Translations under genes and position numbers: made by a program
Part shown: positions 19,953-29,322 of the stretch, one piece after another
Numbering within the stretch: position 1 is the stretch's first letter
Layout: each line of letters begins with the position of its first letter
Assembly (NCBI RefSeq): GCF_000171815.1
Contig: NZ_ABGR01000018.1
Coordinates: 1 to 40,143, forward strand
Origin: Vibrio sp. AND4
Lineage (GTDB): Bacteria; Pseudomonadota; Gammaproteobacteria; Enterobacterales; Vibrionaceae
Direction of reading: 5' to 3'
Length of the DNA stretch: 40,143 bases
Notes under the pieces: model-generated
Database searches by the model: none
What the model saw: only the letters and a program-made list of their open reading frames with translations
What the model was told of the DNA's origin: nothing

Positions 19953-20035
19953 CTCAGTCAAATTTCTTTAGTTCCTTGCTTCCTCTGGACGACTGAGCCA
20001 ATTGTGGAAGCTGAATAATCCGTAAGGAGCAACCA
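19953..20035 (+). promoter_or_regulatory. structured leader of the rpsF operon
   Basis: The leader can form a stem GCTTCC (19978-19983) with GGAAGC (20006-20011) and an inner TGG/CCA pair (19986-19988 with 19998-20000). The loop sequence GACTGAG (19991-19997) is perfectly complementary to upstream CTCAGTC (19953-19959), so a pseudoknot or an alternative 7-bp stem is possible. Ribosomal proteins S6 and S18 are known to bind rpsF leaders in many bacteria and repress their own operon. Whether this is that motif is inferred from position and folding. The ribosome-binding site is TAAGGAGC just before 20036. Confidence 0.45.
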
Positions 20036-20416
20036 ATGCGTCATTACGAAATCGTATTCATGGTGCACCCTGATCAAAGCGAGCAAGTTGCTGGCATGAT
20101 CGAGCGTTACACTGGTTCAATCACTGAAGCTGGCGGTAAAATCCACCGTCTAGAAGACTGGGGTCGTCGTCAACTGGCTTACCCAATCAACAAGCTTCAC
20201 AAAGCTCACTACGTTCTAATGAACGTTGAAGCTGACCAAGCTGTTATCGATGAGCTAGAAACTGCTTTCCGTTTCAACGATGCAGTTCTACGTAACATGA
20301 TCATGCGTACTAAAGCGGCTATCACTGAGCAATCTATCATGCTTAAGCAGAAAGAAGAGCGTGCTCCTCGTCGCGAAGAGCGTGCTGAAGCTAAGCCAGA
20401 AGCAGCTGCTGAGTAA
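20036..20416 (+). CDS. rpsF: 30S ribosomal protein S6
   Basis: A 126-residue ribosomal protein that forms a heterodimer with S18 on the 30S platform. The start [18 protein letters not shown] and the core [18 protein letters not shown] are standard. The C-terminal tail is rich in Glu, Ala and Arg, as in other gammaproteobacteria, where RimK can add glutamates. It has an AAGGAG ribosome-binding site and highly biased codon use (many GTT, CGT and GCT). First gene of rpsF-priB-rpsR-rplI. Confidence 0.98.
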   Translation: MRHYEIVFMVHPDQSEQVAGMIERYTGSITEAGGKIHRLEDWGRRQLAYPINKLHKAHYVLMNVEADQAVIDELETAFRFNDAVLRNMIMRTKAAITEQSIMLKQKEERAPRREERAEAKPEAAAE

Positions 20417-20424
20417 TATTTCTT

Positions 20425-20727
20425 ATGACCAATCGAATGGAGCTGAGTGGCGCCATTGCCAAGCCGCCCATTCGAAGTAAAAGCCCTGGTGGTATTGAAC
20501 ACTGTCGGTTTTGGTTAGAGCATCGCTCTACTGTTATCGAAGCTGACCTACCTCGACAAGTTTATTGTCGAATGCCGGTAGTCGTCAGTGGGGTTGGGTC
20601 ACAAGCATTAACTCAGAATTTAGTACAAGGCAGTAACATTAAGGTAGGTGGTTTTGTCGCTTACCAGACCGGCCGAAATGGCGTTGGAAAATTAGTGTTA
20701 CATGCCGACAACATTACTCAAATTTAA
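20425..20727 (+). CDS. priB: primosomal replication protein PriB
   Basis: A 100-residue single OB-fold protein that binds single-stranded DNA and PriA in replication restart. Its position between rpsF and rpsR is diagnostic, and MTNRMELSGAIAKPPIRSKS and the IEHCRFWLEHRS segment fit the family. Codon bias is visibly weaker than in the flanking ribosomal genes. The spacing to rpsF is 8 bp, so it is probably translationally coupled. Confidence 0.95.
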   Translation: MTNRMELSGAIAKPPIRSKSPGGIEHCRFWLEHRSTVIEADLPRQVYCRMPVVVSGVGSQALTQNLVQGSNIKVGGFVAYQTGRNGVGKLVLHADNITQI

Positions 20728-20740
20728 GATCAGGAGATAG

Positions 20741-20971
<231 letters not shown>

Positions 20972-21003
20972 TCGGTCGTTTTATTAAGAAAGAGGATTAA
21001 GCA

Positions 21004-21456
21004 ATGCAAGTTATTCTACTTGATAAAATCGGTAACCTAGGTGGCCTTGGCGACTCAGTAAACGTTAAATCTGGCTACGCTCGTAACTTCCTTATCCCTC
21101 AAGGTAAAGCAGTTATGGCGACTAAAGGCAACGTTGAAATGTTTGAAGCTCGTCGCGCTGAACTAGAAGCTAAAGTTGCTGAGCAACTAGCTGCTGCTGA
21201 AGCACGTGCTGAGAAAGTTAACGCTCTAGAAGCAGTTGTACTTGCTTCTAAAGCTGGTGACGAAGGCAAACTATTCGGTTCTATCGGTACTCGTGACATC
21301 GCTGAAGCTATCACAGCTGCAGGCGTTGAAGTTGTTAAGAGCGAAGTTCGCCTTCCTGAAGGTGCTCTACGTAACACTGGTGAGTTCGAGATCAGCGTTC
21401 AACTTCACTCTGAAGTTTTCGCGTCAATCAACCTACAAGTTGTTGCTGCTGAGTAA
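21004..21456 (+). CDS. rplI: 50S ribosomal protein L9
   Basis: A 150-residue two-domain protein. The N-terminal rRNA-binding domain ([19 protein letters not shown] and [12 protein letters not shown]) is joined by a long alanine- and glutamate-rich helix (about residues 45-75) to the C-terminal domain. The ribosome-binding site is AGAGGA. It is the last gene of the operon, followed by a strong terminator. Confidence 0.98.
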   Translation: MQVILLDKIGNLGGLGDSVNVKSGYARNFLIPQGKAVMATKGNVEMFEARRAELEAKVAEQLAAAEARAEKVNALEAVVLASKAGDEGKLFGSIGTRDIAEAITAAGVEVVKSEVRLPEGALRNTGEFEISVQLHSEVFASINLQVVAAE

Positions 21457-21477
21457 TTCAGTACCAAGCGAAATAGT

Positions 21478-21507
21478 AAAAAGCACCTCTTCGGAGGTGC
21501 TTTTTTT
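21478..21507. terminator. strong bidirectional terminator between rplI and the DUF481 gene
   Basis: The stem runs 21478-21489 with 21494-21505 and is capped by a UUCG tetraloop on a C-G pair. A T run follows on the plus strand and the A run on the left gives a T run on the minus strand. It terminates both converging units. Confidence 0.92.
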
Positions 21508-21543
21508 ATGTCTGAAACTTCGTAAAGAGAAGGTACGGGGCGG

Positions 21544-22308
21544 TTAGAGTAGAAATAGCAAACTAACGGCGAACACACTGTCTGCTTTGCTTAAACCTGC
21601 GGGCACTTTATCGTGATATTGACGCGAGTGAGTTAGCTTTAGCGCGATGTCTTCTGTGATGTTGTTACTGATGCTCAAGTCACTATCCACACGAATGTTG
21701 CTTTTACCCCCAACAATAGTAATGTCTGCTGAGAGGCTTAGGTTATCCAACGCGTGCCAAGTGGTATTAATATTACTACGTATGATCCCTTCTCGAACTG
21801 TGTCTGGAAAGATGATGTCGTTTTCATCAATTTCATCCAAGTTAGGTTCTTGGTAACGAAAACCCGGGCCAAGCTCTACTTCCAAAGTAAACTTCTCTGT
21901 GTAAGCGAACTGATAACCCAGACCACTAGAGAAGGTGTAATCTTTAAAGTAAGCACTGTAGCGTGAATCAGTCCCTTTAAAACTGCCGTACAAGTAGGTT
22001 TTTGGGCCAAGCTTGTAGTCGCTTTGCGCGCTGTAGGTGGAAGAGCGTTTGTCTTCTTCTCCCTCTTTATAAAGATTGTAGTATTTCCATTCGCCGCTAG
22101 AACGGTGGCGACCAGAGGTGTATTCAGCACTCAGTCGAGCATTCAGAGAGCGAGAATCCGAGTTGCCTGTGTGAGCTTGATAGCCGAACTCAACCTCAGT
22201 GTCCAGAGGGTCAGTCACTTCAGTTTCTTGCTCCGGCTGTACTGATTCTTCAGCGTACGATGCTGCCGTGCAAAGTAAGCTTAAACTAAGTAACCAGTAT
22301 CGGGACAC
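21544..22308 (-). CDS. DUF481 family outer-membrane protein (putative salt-induced type)
   Basis: A 254-residue protein with a signal peptide (cleavage after about residue 19, AASYA) followed by repeated amphipathic beta strands, such as TEVEFGYQAHTGNSDSRSL and YKLGPKTYLYGSFKGTDSR. It ends with a hydrophobic strand FAVSLLFLL. I recognise this as DUF481, a predicted outer-membrane barrel family of unknown function, some members of which are called salt-induced outer-membrane proteins. The start is GTG 22308 with GAGG upstream. A single gene. Confidence 0.85.
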   Translation of the reverse strand: MSRYWLLSLSLLCTAASYAEESVQPEQETEVTDPLDTEVEFGYQAHTGNSDSRSLNARLSAEYTSGRHRSSGEWKYYNLYKEGEEDKRSSTYSAQSDYKLGPKTYLYGSFKGTDSRYSAYFKDYTFSSGLGYQFAYTEKFTLEVELGPGFRYQEPNLDEIDENDIIFPDTVREGIIRSNINTTWHALDNLSLSADITIVGGKSNIRVDSDLSISNNITEDIALKLTHSRQYHDKVPAGLSKADSVFAVSLLFLL

Positions 22309-22340
22309 AAATACCTCGAACGTAATAAAAAAGGAGAAGT

Positions 22341-22544
22341 ATGATACTGATACAGATGTTTTATTGGGTCAATGATAGGTTAATTTTTATTGGACCTAAG
22401 TTACCTTCAGGGCCTGTTCTTGCTTTGACCTTTTGTGGTTATCTGTTTCAGTTTGATTGGAAGAAAGTCTACCGCAACTGCGTAACTTCGCACGACAAAA
22501 AGCGTTTTCTTCGTCATGCACTTGTCGAATTCTTAACAAAGTAA
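22341..22544 (+). CDS. hypothetical 67-residue protein
   Basis: An ORF opening with a textbook ribosome-binding site (AAAGGAGAAGT directly before ATG 22341). The first half is hydrophobic and aromatic (MILIQMFYWVND, then PVLALTFCGYLFQF), and the C-terminal half is basic (KKVYRNC, DKKRFLRHALVEF). It lies in the gap between the divergent DUF481 gene and dnaB. I do not recognise a family. It could instead be leader sequence that happens to be open, though the ribosome-binding site and length make a real gene plausible. Confidence 0.4.
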   Translation: MILIQMFYWVNDRLIFIGPKLPSGPVLALTFCGYLFQFDWKKVYRNCVTSHDKKRFLRHALVEFLTK

Positions 22545-22582
22545 TTGTCGCATCAGGGAAGCATCTTAACTAGGTTTAAGGT

Positions 22583-22588
22583 TATAAT
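22583..22588 (+). promoter_or_regulatory. probable -10 element for dnaB
   Basis: An exact TATAAT 32 bp ahead of the dnaB start. No good -35 hexamer stands at 16-18 bp, so the promoter is tentative. Confidence 0.35.
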
Positions 22589-22619
22589 CTTGGGTCATTA
22601 GTAGTTATCGAGCAAAGTC

Positions 22620-24020
22620 ATGGCGGAAAACAGAAATCGCAAACCTTCAGACAGTCAGGTCGACGCAATCAAAGCGCCTCCTCACTCGCTAGAAGCCGAG
22701 CAATCAGTAATTGGTGGTCTCTTACTGGACAATGAACGTTGGGACACGGTCTCTGAGCGTGTTGTGAGCAGAGATTTCTACAGCCGTCCTCACCGTCTTA
22801 TCTTCGAAGGCGTAAAAACCATTCTTGAAGACAGTAAGCCTCTTGATTTGATTACTTTGTCGGAGTACCTAGAACGTCACGAGCAGTTGGAAGACGTAGG
22901 GGGCTTTGCATACCTCGCGGACCTTGCGAAAAATACACCAAGTGCGGCGAACATTAATGCGTATGCAGACATTGTTGCGGAGCGTGCCATTGTTCGTGGC
23001 CTGATTGGCGTTGCAAATGAAATCGCAGACGCGGGTTATGATCCACAAGGCCGAAGCTCAGAAGACTTAATTGATTTGGCGGAGAGTAAAGTTTTCGCCA
23101 TTGCAGAATCTCGTACCAGTGAGAACGAAGGCCCGCAAAACGTCGATAACATCCTCGAGAAAACGCTAGAGCGTATCGAAATGCTCTACAAAACGCCGCA
23201 AGATGGTGTGACAGGCGTGAACACAGGCTTTAACGACCTCAACAAGAAAACTGCAGGTCTGCAAGGTTCTGACTTAGTTATTGTCGCGGCACGTCCATCG
23301 ATGGGTAAAACCACTTTTGCGATGAACTTGTGTGAGAATGCGGCGATGGATCAAGATAAACCCGTGCTTATTTTCTCGCTAGAGATGCCAGCCGAACAGT
23401 TGATGATGCGTATGCTTGCGTCCCTATCTCGCGTTGACCAGACTAAGATACGTACAGGTCAGCTCGATGATGAAGACTGGGCGCGTATTTCTTCGACCAT
23501 GGGCATCTTGATGCAAAAGAAAAACATGTACATCGATGACAGTTCGGGCCTCACACCAACCGAGGTTCGTTCTCGTGCGCGTCGTGTTGCTCGTGAGCAT
23601 GGCGGTCTGTCGATGATCATGGTCGACTACCTCCAACTAATGCGTGTTCCTGCATTGTCTGATAACCGTACTTTGGAAATCGCGGAAATCTCACGGTCAT
23701 TAAAAGCACTGGCTAAAGAGTTGAACGTTCCAGTAGTCGCACTATCGCAGCTAAACCGTTCCCTAGAGCAACGTGCTGATAAGCGCCCAGTGAACTCGGA
23801 TTTGCGTGAATCGGGCTCTATCGAGCAGGATGCCGACTTGATCATGTTTATCTACCGTGATGAGGTATACCACCCAGATAGTCCTTACAAAGGCACGGCA
23901 GAAATCATCTTAGGTAAACAACGAAATGGTCCTATCGGTTCAGTTCGCTTAACTTTCCAAGGCCAACATTCGCGCTTTGATAATTACGCGGGTCCGGGAT
24001 TTGATATTGATGATGAGTAA
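22620..24020 (+). CDS. dnaB: replicative DNA helicase DnaB
   Basis: A 466-residue hexameric helicase. The N-terminal domain ([23 protein letters not shown]) is followed by the linker helix and the RecA-like core. Walker A is [11 protein letters not shown] (near residue 225), Walker B lies in [10 protein letters not shown], and the arginine-finger region ([20 protein letters not shown]) follows. The length is within the usual range and no intein interrupts the Walker site. alr follows within 15 bp. Confidence 0.97.
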   Translation: MAENRNRKPSDSQVDAIKAPPHSLEAEQSVIGGLLLDNERWDTVSERVVSRDFYSRPHRLIFEGVKTILEDSKPLDLITLSEYLERHEQLEDVGGFAYLADLAKNTPSAANINAYADIVAERAIVRGLIGVANEIADAGYDPQGRSSEDLIDLAESKVFAIAESRTSENEGPQNVDNILEKTLERIEMLYKTPQDGVTGVNTGFNDLNKKTAGLQGSDLVIVAARPSMGKTTFAMNLCENAAMDQDKPVLIFSLEMPAEQLMMRMLASLSRVDQTKIRTGQLDDEDWARISSTMGILMQKKNMYIDDSSGLTPTEVRSRARRVAREHGGLSMIMVDYLQLMRVPALSDNRTLEIAEISRSLKALAKELNVPVVALSQLNRSLEQRADKRPVNSDLRESGSIEQDADLIMFIYRDEVYHPDSPYKGTAEIILGKQRNGPIGSVRLTFQGQHSRFDNYAGPGFDIDDE

Positions 24021-24033
24021 TGCAATGAGCTAT

Positions 24034-25110
24034 ATGAAAGCGGCGATGGCATGCATTGATTTGTCAGCACTGCAGCACAACTTACAACGGGTGAAACAAC
24101 AAGCGCCAAACAGCAAAGTGATGGTGGTGGTGAAGGCGAATGGCTACGGTCATGGTCTTCGTCATGTGGCCAAACACGCTACGCATGCAGATGCCTTTGG
24201 TGTGGCCCGTATTGAAGAGGCCCTTCAATTACGTGCATGTGGAGTAGTAAAACCCATCCTGCTTCTGGAAGGTTTTTACTCTTTGGGTGATTTGCCAGTT
24301 CTGGTGACCAACAACATTCAAACGGTCGTCCACTGTGAAGAGCAGTTGGCGGCTTTAGAGCAAGCAGATCTCGAAACGCCCGTCGTCGTTTGGCTGAAAA
24401 TTGACAGTGGTATGCATCGATTGGGCGTACGTCCAGAGCAGTACGATGAATTCATTTCGCGCCTGAAAGAGTGCCCAAATGTGGCAAAACCGCTACGGTA
24501 CATGAGCCACTTTGGCTGTGCAGACGAATTAGATAACAAGATTACTACAGAGCAAATCGATTTATTTATGTCGTTAACGGCTGGTTGTCAAGGTGAGCGA
24601 TCTTTAGCGGCATCGGCGGGGCTGCTTGCATGGCCACAAAGCCAGCTGGATTGGGTTCGTCCCGGCATTATTATGTACGGTGTATCCCCATTTGGTGAAA
24701 AAACAGCGCAAGATATGGGCTATAAACCGGTTATGACGCTGAAGTCTCACTTGATCGCAGTGCGTGACGTGAAAAAAGGTGCAAGCGTGGGCTACGGCGG
24801 AATTTGGACGAGTGAGCGTGATACCAAGGTAGGTGTTATTGCGGTTGGTTACGGTGATGGTTACCCGCGCACAGCACCAAACGGCACGCCCGTTCTGGTT
24901 AACGGACGTAAGGTACCAATCGCAGGCCGAGTTTCTATGGATATGCTGACGGTTGATTTAGGGCCAGATGCGACGGATAAAGTAAGCGATGAAGCGATTC
25001 TGTGGGGTAAGGATTTACCGGTAGAAGAAGTCGCAAGCCACATAGGCACGATTGGCTATGAGCTGGTGACTAAGCTGACTTCTCGTGTCGAAATGGAATA
25101 TTTGAAATAA
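24034..25110 (+). CDS. alr: alanine racemase
   Basis: A 358-residue PLP enzyme making D-alanine for peptidoglycan. The PLP lysine lies in [10 protein letters not shown], the catalytic tyrosine in [10 protein letters not shown], and the C-terminal barrel has [14 protein letters not shown]. Upstream in-frame ATGs at 24012 and 24025 exist, the first overlapping the dnaB end. I chose 24034 because it gives the family's usual start ([17 protein letters not shown]) and length. No start has a strong ribosome-binding site, so coupling to dnaB is likely. The dnaB-alr order is common in gammaproteobacteria. Confidence 0.94.
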   Translation: MKAAMACIDLSALQHNLQRVKQQAPNSKVMVVVKANGYGHGLRHVAKHATHADAFGVARIEEALQLRACGVVKPILLLEGFYSLGDLPVLVTNNIQTVVHCEEQLAALEQADLETPVVVWLKIDSGMHRLGVRPEQYDEFISRLKECPNVAKPLRYMSHFGCADELDNKITTEQIDLFMSLTAGCQGERSLAASAGLLAWPQSQLDWVRPGIIMYGVSPFGEKTAQDMGYKPVMTLKSHLIAVRDVKKGASVGYGGIWTSERDTKVGVIAVGYGDGYPRTAPNGTPVLVNGRKVPIAGRVSMDMLTVDLGPDATDKVSDEAILWGKDLPVEEVASHIGTIGYELVTKLTSRVEMEYLK

Positions 25111-25113
25111 TTC

Positions 25114-26310
25114 ATGAAGAAAAGGCTATTTTCAGTGCTGGCATTCTCTGCCAGCTTTTTCATATCTCCACAGGTGGCAGCGAAAGAGAAAGACTCTGCT
25201 TTTGCGCCTTTCTATTTTAAGACCGATACGCTCGGAAGCACGCTCGGTATCGCTGGCGTTGCAAAAGGAGTGGGGCAGCCACAAGCTGCGTTGTTTGGTA
25301 TGGCTCTGTATTCAGAGAAGGACAGCTACGTCGGTTTTCTCTCTGCCTTCAATTATGCTCTGTCATCAAACCTGTTGGTGAGTACGCAGATGTATCAAGC
25401 ACGCTTTAACGACACCCCATATTACTTAGGTGACCAAGGCTCAAATCACTCCTCAACGACAGACAAGACCATCACCAATGGCGATGAAGAGAACTACAAA
25501 CTTGAGTTTAAGTACCTTCTTCCTTGGGGCAATATTCGCGAACACGGGCTGCTTGGTGCATTCCAACCCGTGAGAGAGGTCAATTTTGCTTCTCCAGTAG
25601 ATTCTGGTGTCAGTTCTATTATCGTCACACCCTTTTACTCTTCTCGAGAGTTAGACATCTTCAACGATAAAAAAGAACAGGCAGCCGGGCTGAACTTGGC
25701 CTTTGATTGGGATAATCGCGACAGTGTAAGCAACACGACGCGTGGTTCTCATACCTCGTTTGATTTAACTACGGGCGCAGAGAGCTTAACGTCAGAGGAC
25801 TTATGGCTGAAGTGGGAGTTTCAAAACAGCCAGTATTACTCGTTAGGTTCATTGGGTAATTGGTTTGACCAGCAAGTGCTGGCGTTTGATTTCTATACTG
25901 CGAATATTCCAACATGGAATAAATGTGATGGCGCCGTATGTGCTCGTCCACCAGAGCAAGAGCAAGCCCGCTTAGGTGGCTTATATCGTCTGCGAGGGTA
26001 TACATCGGGTCGTTACCATGGACGCAGCGCGATTCATTATTCTGCGGAATACCGCGTATTGCCAGACTGGCAGCCACTCGATGATATTCCTCTTATCAAC
26101 TACTATGATCTGCCTTGGTGGCAATGGGTTGCGTTTGCTGAAGTTGGGCGAGTAGCGGATGATTATGATTTTAAAACATTGCATGAAGACATGAAATGGA
26201 ATGTCGGTGGGGCAGTACGCTTCCAAGTCGAAGGGATTGTGGTTCGTGCGGAAATGGCCAAAGGTGCCGATGAAGGCACTTTTCGGGTCATGATAAACCA
26301 ACCCTTCTAA
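25114..26310 (+). CDS. Omp85/BamA-TamA family outer-membrane barrel without POTRA domains
   Basis: A 398-residue protein with a signal peptide (ending near QVAA, residue 23) and then beta-barrel sequence throughout. The conserved loop-6 motif of Omp85 proteins appears as RLRGY at residues 292-296, followed by HYSAEYRVLP and a C-terminal strand ending in phenylalanine (FRVMINQPF). There is no room for POTRA repeats, so it is one of the short bacterial surface antigen (D15)-like proteins of unknown function. It begins 4 bp after the alr stop and may be co-transcribed. Family assignment is from the RGY motif and architecture. Confidence 0.78.
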   Translation: MKKRLFSVLAFSASFFISPQVAAKEKDSAFAPFYFKTDTLGSTLGIAGVAKGVGQPQAALFGMALYSEKDSYVGFLSAFNYALSSNLLVSTQMYQARFNDTPYYLGDQGSNHSSTTDKTITNGDEENYKLEFKYLLPWGNIREHGLLGAFQPVREVNFASPVDSGVSSIIVTPFYSSRELDIFNDKKEQAAGLNLAFDWDNRDSVSNTTRGSHTSFDLTTGAESLTSEDLWLKWEFQNSQYYSLGSLGNWFDQQVLAFDFYTANIPTWNKCDGAVCARPPEQEQARLGGLYRLRGYTSGRYHGRSAIHYSAEYRVLPDWQPLDDIPLINYYDLPWWQWVAFAEVGRVADDYDFKTLHEDMKWNVGGAVRFQVEGIVVRAEMAKGADEGTFRVMINQPF

Positions 26311-26325
26311 ATCGATATAAAAATC

Positions 26326-26347
26326 AGGCTAACCTCGTGGTTAGCCT
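26326..26347. terminator. hairpin terminator between the Omp85-like gene and yjbQ
   Basis: A perfect 9-bp stem AGGCTAACC (26326-26334) with GGTTAGCCT (26339-26347), loop TCGT. The minus strand has the better T run (GATTTTTAT), so it mainly serves yjbQ; the plus-strand tail is TTTG only. Confidence 0.75.
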
Positions 26348-26361
26348 TTGTGTACTCTGAG

Positions 26362-26781
26362 TTATTCGCCGTTTATGGTCGCGATGATGCGACGGCTGCC
26401 ACCGTAATCACGGTGTTCACCTAAGTAAATACCTTGCCATGTTCCCAAAGCTAATTGACCCTTGTGGATAGGAATCGTCACACTGCTGCCAATTAAAGAC
26501 GCTTTGATGTGGGCTGGCATGTCATCAAAGCCCTCATAAGTATGCTGATAATATGGTGCACGCTCAGGCACAAACTTGTTGAAGTGGGCTTCCATATCCG
26601 TGCGTACCGTTGGATCGGCGTTTTCATTCAAGGTCAAACTGGCAGAAGTATGCTGAATAAAGAGATGTAACAAACCTACCGAAAGTGATTGGATTTGCGG
26701 TAATTGTTGTTCAATTTCATCAGTGATAAGGTGAAAGCCTCGACTGCGCGCTTGTAATTGCAGTGTTTTTTGTGCCCACAT
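26362..26781 (-). CDS. yjbQ: YjbQ family (UPF0047) protein, secondary thiamine-phosphate synthase type
   Basis: A 139-residue protein of the YjbQ/UPF0047 fold. The signature [20 protein letters not shown] and the C-terminal [19 protein letters not shown] carry the conserved histidines, glutamate and aspartates. E. coli YjbQ has weak thiamine-phosphate synthase activity, but the physiological role is unclear. The start at 26781 has AAAGGA 8 bases upstream. A single gene, opposite to pgi. Confidence 0.93.
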   Translation of the reverse strand: MWAQKTLQLQARSRGFHLITDEIEQQLPQIQSLSVGLLHLFIQHTSASLTLNENADPTVRTDMEAHFNKFVPERAPYYQHTYEGFDDMPAHIKASLIGSSVTIPIHKGQLALGTWQGIYLGEHRDYGGSRRIIATINGE

Positions 26782-27086
26782 ATGCGTTCCTTTGGAAAAA
26801 TTTGGTTTGGCGTCTATCCTGATCCAATTAGAGCCTGCCGATACGAAATGGTATGATTCCCAACATCATAAATGAATGGTTTAAATTCGAAACCGGGAAC
26901 GTGACCTAACTCAATACGAGTGTACAGACAGTCAGCCATAATGAGTGACTGAAAAAAAATTACAAAGACTTGTTTTGTGGCAATTTGCCCAAACATCTCA
27001 TCTATATTCTATTTGCTAAATCGGGGATTCCGCAGTTTCTCTAGACTGTCAGGAATGGAACCTACTGTAACATCGGGACAAAGACC
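26782..27086. other. 305-bp divergent intergenic region yjbQ-pgi
   Basis: This must hold the promoters of yjbQ (minus) and pgi (plus). I see no strong -35/-10 pair; an AT-rich block with TATATTCTAT lies at about 27001-27015. A 41-codon minus-strand frame (26814-26939, starting MADCLYTRIELG) has vibrio-like codons but no ribosome-binding site, so I do not call it a gene. Confidence 0.5.
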
Positions 27087-28739
27087 ATGTTGAAAAATAT
27101 CGACCCAACGCAAACACAAGCTTGGAAAGCGCTAACCGCGCATTTTGAATCTGCACAAGATATGGATCTGAAAGCGCTATTTGCTCAAGACGCAGCGCGT
27201 TTCGACAAATACTCAACACGCTTCGGCTCAGACATCCTAGTCGATTACTCAAAGAACCTAATCAACGAAGAAACGCTGAAGCACCTTTTTGCTCTTGCTA
27301 ACGAGACTGAGCTTAAATCAGCAATTGAAGCGATGTTCAGTGGTGAAGCGATCAACAAAACAGAAGATCGCGCGGTTCTTCATACTGCACTACGCAACCG
27401 CTCAAACAAGCCTGTAATGGCTGGCGGCGAAGACGTAATGCCTGCGGTCAATGCGGTTCTTGAGAAAATCAAATCATTCACTGAGCGCGTAATCGGCGGT
27501 GAGTGGAAAGGTTACACAGGTAAAGCCATCACGGACATCGTCAACATAGGTATCGGTGGTTCTGACCTTGGTCCTTACATGGTGACGGAAGCGCTAGCAC
27601 CATACAAAAACCATTTAAACCTTCACTTTGTTTCTAACGTTGATGGTACTCACATCGTTGAGACGTTGAAGAAAGTTGACCCAGAGACAACACTATTCTT
27701 GATTGCGTCTAAGACGTTCACCACGCAAGAAACCATGACCAACGCGCACTCTGCTCGTGATTGGTTCCTAGCAACGGCAGGCGATCAAGCGCACGTTGCT
27801 AAGCACTTCGCTGCACTTTCTACTAACGCACCAGCGGTATCTGAGTTTGGTATCGACACCGACAACATGTTTGAGTTCTGGGACTGGGTTGGTGGACGTT
27901 ACTCATTATGGTCTGCAATCGGTCTTTCAATTGCTTTGGCGGTCGGCTACGACAACTTCATTGAGCTTCTCGATGGCGCTCATGAGATGGATAACCACTT
28001 TGTATCGACAGATCTAGAAAGCAACATTCCGGTGATTCTTGCTCTGATCGGCATTTGGTACAATAACTTCCACGGCGCTGAGTCTGAAGCAATCCTACCT
28101 TACGACCAGTACATGCACCGTTTTGCTGCGTACTTCCAGCAAGGCAACATGGAATCTAACGGTAAGTACGTAGACCGTGAAGGCAACGCTGTGACTTACC
28201 AAACGGGTCCTATCATCTGGGGTGAACCAGGTACTAACGGTCAGCACGCCTTCTACCAGCTGATCCACCAAGGCACTAAGCTGATCCCATGTGACTTCAT
28301 TGCACCTGCAATCAGCCACAACCCAGCAAGCGATCACCACCAAAAACTGATGTCTAACTTCTTTGCCCAAACCGAAGCATTGGCATTTGGTAAATCAGCA
28401 GAAACCGTGAAAGCAGAATTTGCGAAAGCAGGTAAGAGCGAAGAAGAAATGGCGTCTCTCGTGCCGTTCAAAGTATTCGAAGGCAACCGCCCAACGAACT
28501 CTATCTTAGTTAAGCAAATCACACCTCGCACGCTAGGTAACCTGATTGCGATGTACGAACACAAGATTTTTGTTCAAGGCGTTATCTGGAATATCTTCAG
28601 CTTTGACCAGTGGGGCGTTGAGCTAGGTAAACAACTTGCAAACCAAATACTACCTGAGCTAGCGGATGAGTCAGAAATCAGCTCACACGACAGCTCGACA
28701 AACGGTCTAATCAACGCGTTTAAAGCATTCAAAGCATAA
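27087..28739 (+). CDS. pgi: glucose-6-phosphate isomerase
   Basis: A 550-residue glycolytic enzyme interconverting glucose 6-phosphate and fructose 6-phosphate. Motifs are [16 protein letters not shown], the signature [14 protein letters not shown], the catalytic glutamate in GNMESNGK, the histidine in TNGQHAFYQ, and the lysine in GVELGKQLA. Codon use is strongly biased, as expected for high expression. A clear terminator follows. Confidence 0.98.
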   Translation: MLKNIDPTQTQAWKALTAHFESAQDMDLKALFAQDAARFDKYSTRFGSDILVDYSKNLINEETLKHLFALANETELKSAIEAMFSGEAINKTEDRAVLHTALRNRSNKPVMAGGEDVMPAVNAVLEKIKSFTERVIGGEWKGYTGKAITDIVNIGIGGSDLGPYMVTEALAPYKNHLNLHFVSNVDGTHIVETLKKVDPETTLFLIASKTFTTQETMTNAHSARDWFLATAGDQAHVAKHFAALSTNAPAVSEFGIDTDNMFEFWDWVGGRYSLWSAIGLSIALAVGYDNFIELLDGAHEMDNHFVSTDLESNIPVILALIGIWYNNFHGAESEAILPYDQYMHRFAAYFQQGNMESNGKYVDREGNAVTYQTGPIIWGEPGTNGQHAFYQLIHQGTKLIPCDFIAPAISHNPASDHHQKLMSNFFAQTEALAFGKSAETVKAEFAKAGKSEEEMASLVPFKVFEGNRPTNSILVKQITPRTLGNLIAMYEHKIFVQGVIWNIFSFDQWGVELGKQLANQILPELADESEISSHDSSTNGLINAFKAFKA

Positions 28740-28760
28740 TGAATGTTTGAGTAGCAAAAC

Positions 28761-28788
28761 AAAAGGTCAGCAAACGCTGACCTTTTTT
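28761..28788 (+). terminator. rho-independent terminator after pgi
   Basis: A perfect 11-bp stem AAAAGGTCAGC (28761-28771) with GCTGACCTTTT (28776-28786), AAAC loop and T run. Confidence 0.9.
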
Positions 28789-28807
28789 ATTGCCTGAGGC
28801 AGAAACA

Positions 28808-28835
28808 AAATAGGTTGGCATTGACCAACCTATTT
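28808..28835 (-). terminator. terminator after cheX (minus strand)
   Basis: A perfect 11-bp stem AAATAGGTTGG (28808-28818) with CCAACCTATTT (28825-28835). On the minus strand it is followed by TTTTG, just downstream of the cheX stop at 28844. Confidence 0.75.
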
Positions 28836-28843
28836 CTTCTCTA

Positions 28844-29305
28844 TTATTCGAAGCAAATCTCGATGAAGGCATTTCCCCAAATTGAAGAGAAAGGCATGAT
28901 GATGATTGAGCCTTCAGATTTATGGCGAATGGTGTGACCGCGACCCGACACGACAACTGGGGTTGCCATATCAAAGTCAAACCCACTTTCCGATAGAATG
29001 CGTTTAGCACCACCTGCCACCATGTTGGTTATTTCGCCCACCATGTCAGTGACTTCTTCATTCACTCCGTTTGGACGTTCACCAAGCATTTTCTGCATGA
29101 TTTCAAGAGATAACGCCTCATCAAAGGTAATCGACATCGAACCACGAGTCTGTGTTCCAACCATACCGATTAATCCAGAGACGTCGCCTCGCGCGATCTG
29201 GTCTTTCTTTATTCGTGGTTTTTGTGGCTTCAGTTCAAGCGAAGCCATGGTTTTTAGCACATTCATCAAAGAGGCCAAAAACGGGTTTACAAATTCAGCG
29301 CGCAT
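28844..29305 (-). CDS. cheX: CheX-like CheY-P phosphatase family protein
   Basis: A 153-residue protein. Residues 87-94 (DMVGEITN) match the CheC/CheX/FliY active-site pattern D-x3-E-x2-N (Asp87, Glu91, Asn94), with Pro116 at about the expected distance. Proteins of this family remove phosphate from response regulators such as CheY. It lies 17 bp downstream of zur on the same strand and far from any chemotaxis or flagellar gene in this window, so its target regulator is unknown. The start MRAEFVNPFLASLMNVL is typical. Confidence 0.85.
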   Translation of the reverse strand: MRAEFVNPFLASLMNVLKTMASLELKPQKPRIKKDQIARGDVSGLIGMVGTQTRGSMSITFDEALSLEIMQKMLGERPNGVNEEVTDMVGEITNMVAGGAKRILSESGFDFDMATPVVVSGRGHTIRHKSEGSIIIMPFSSIWGNAFIEICFE

Positions 29306-29322
29306 AACGTTCTTCTATTTTC

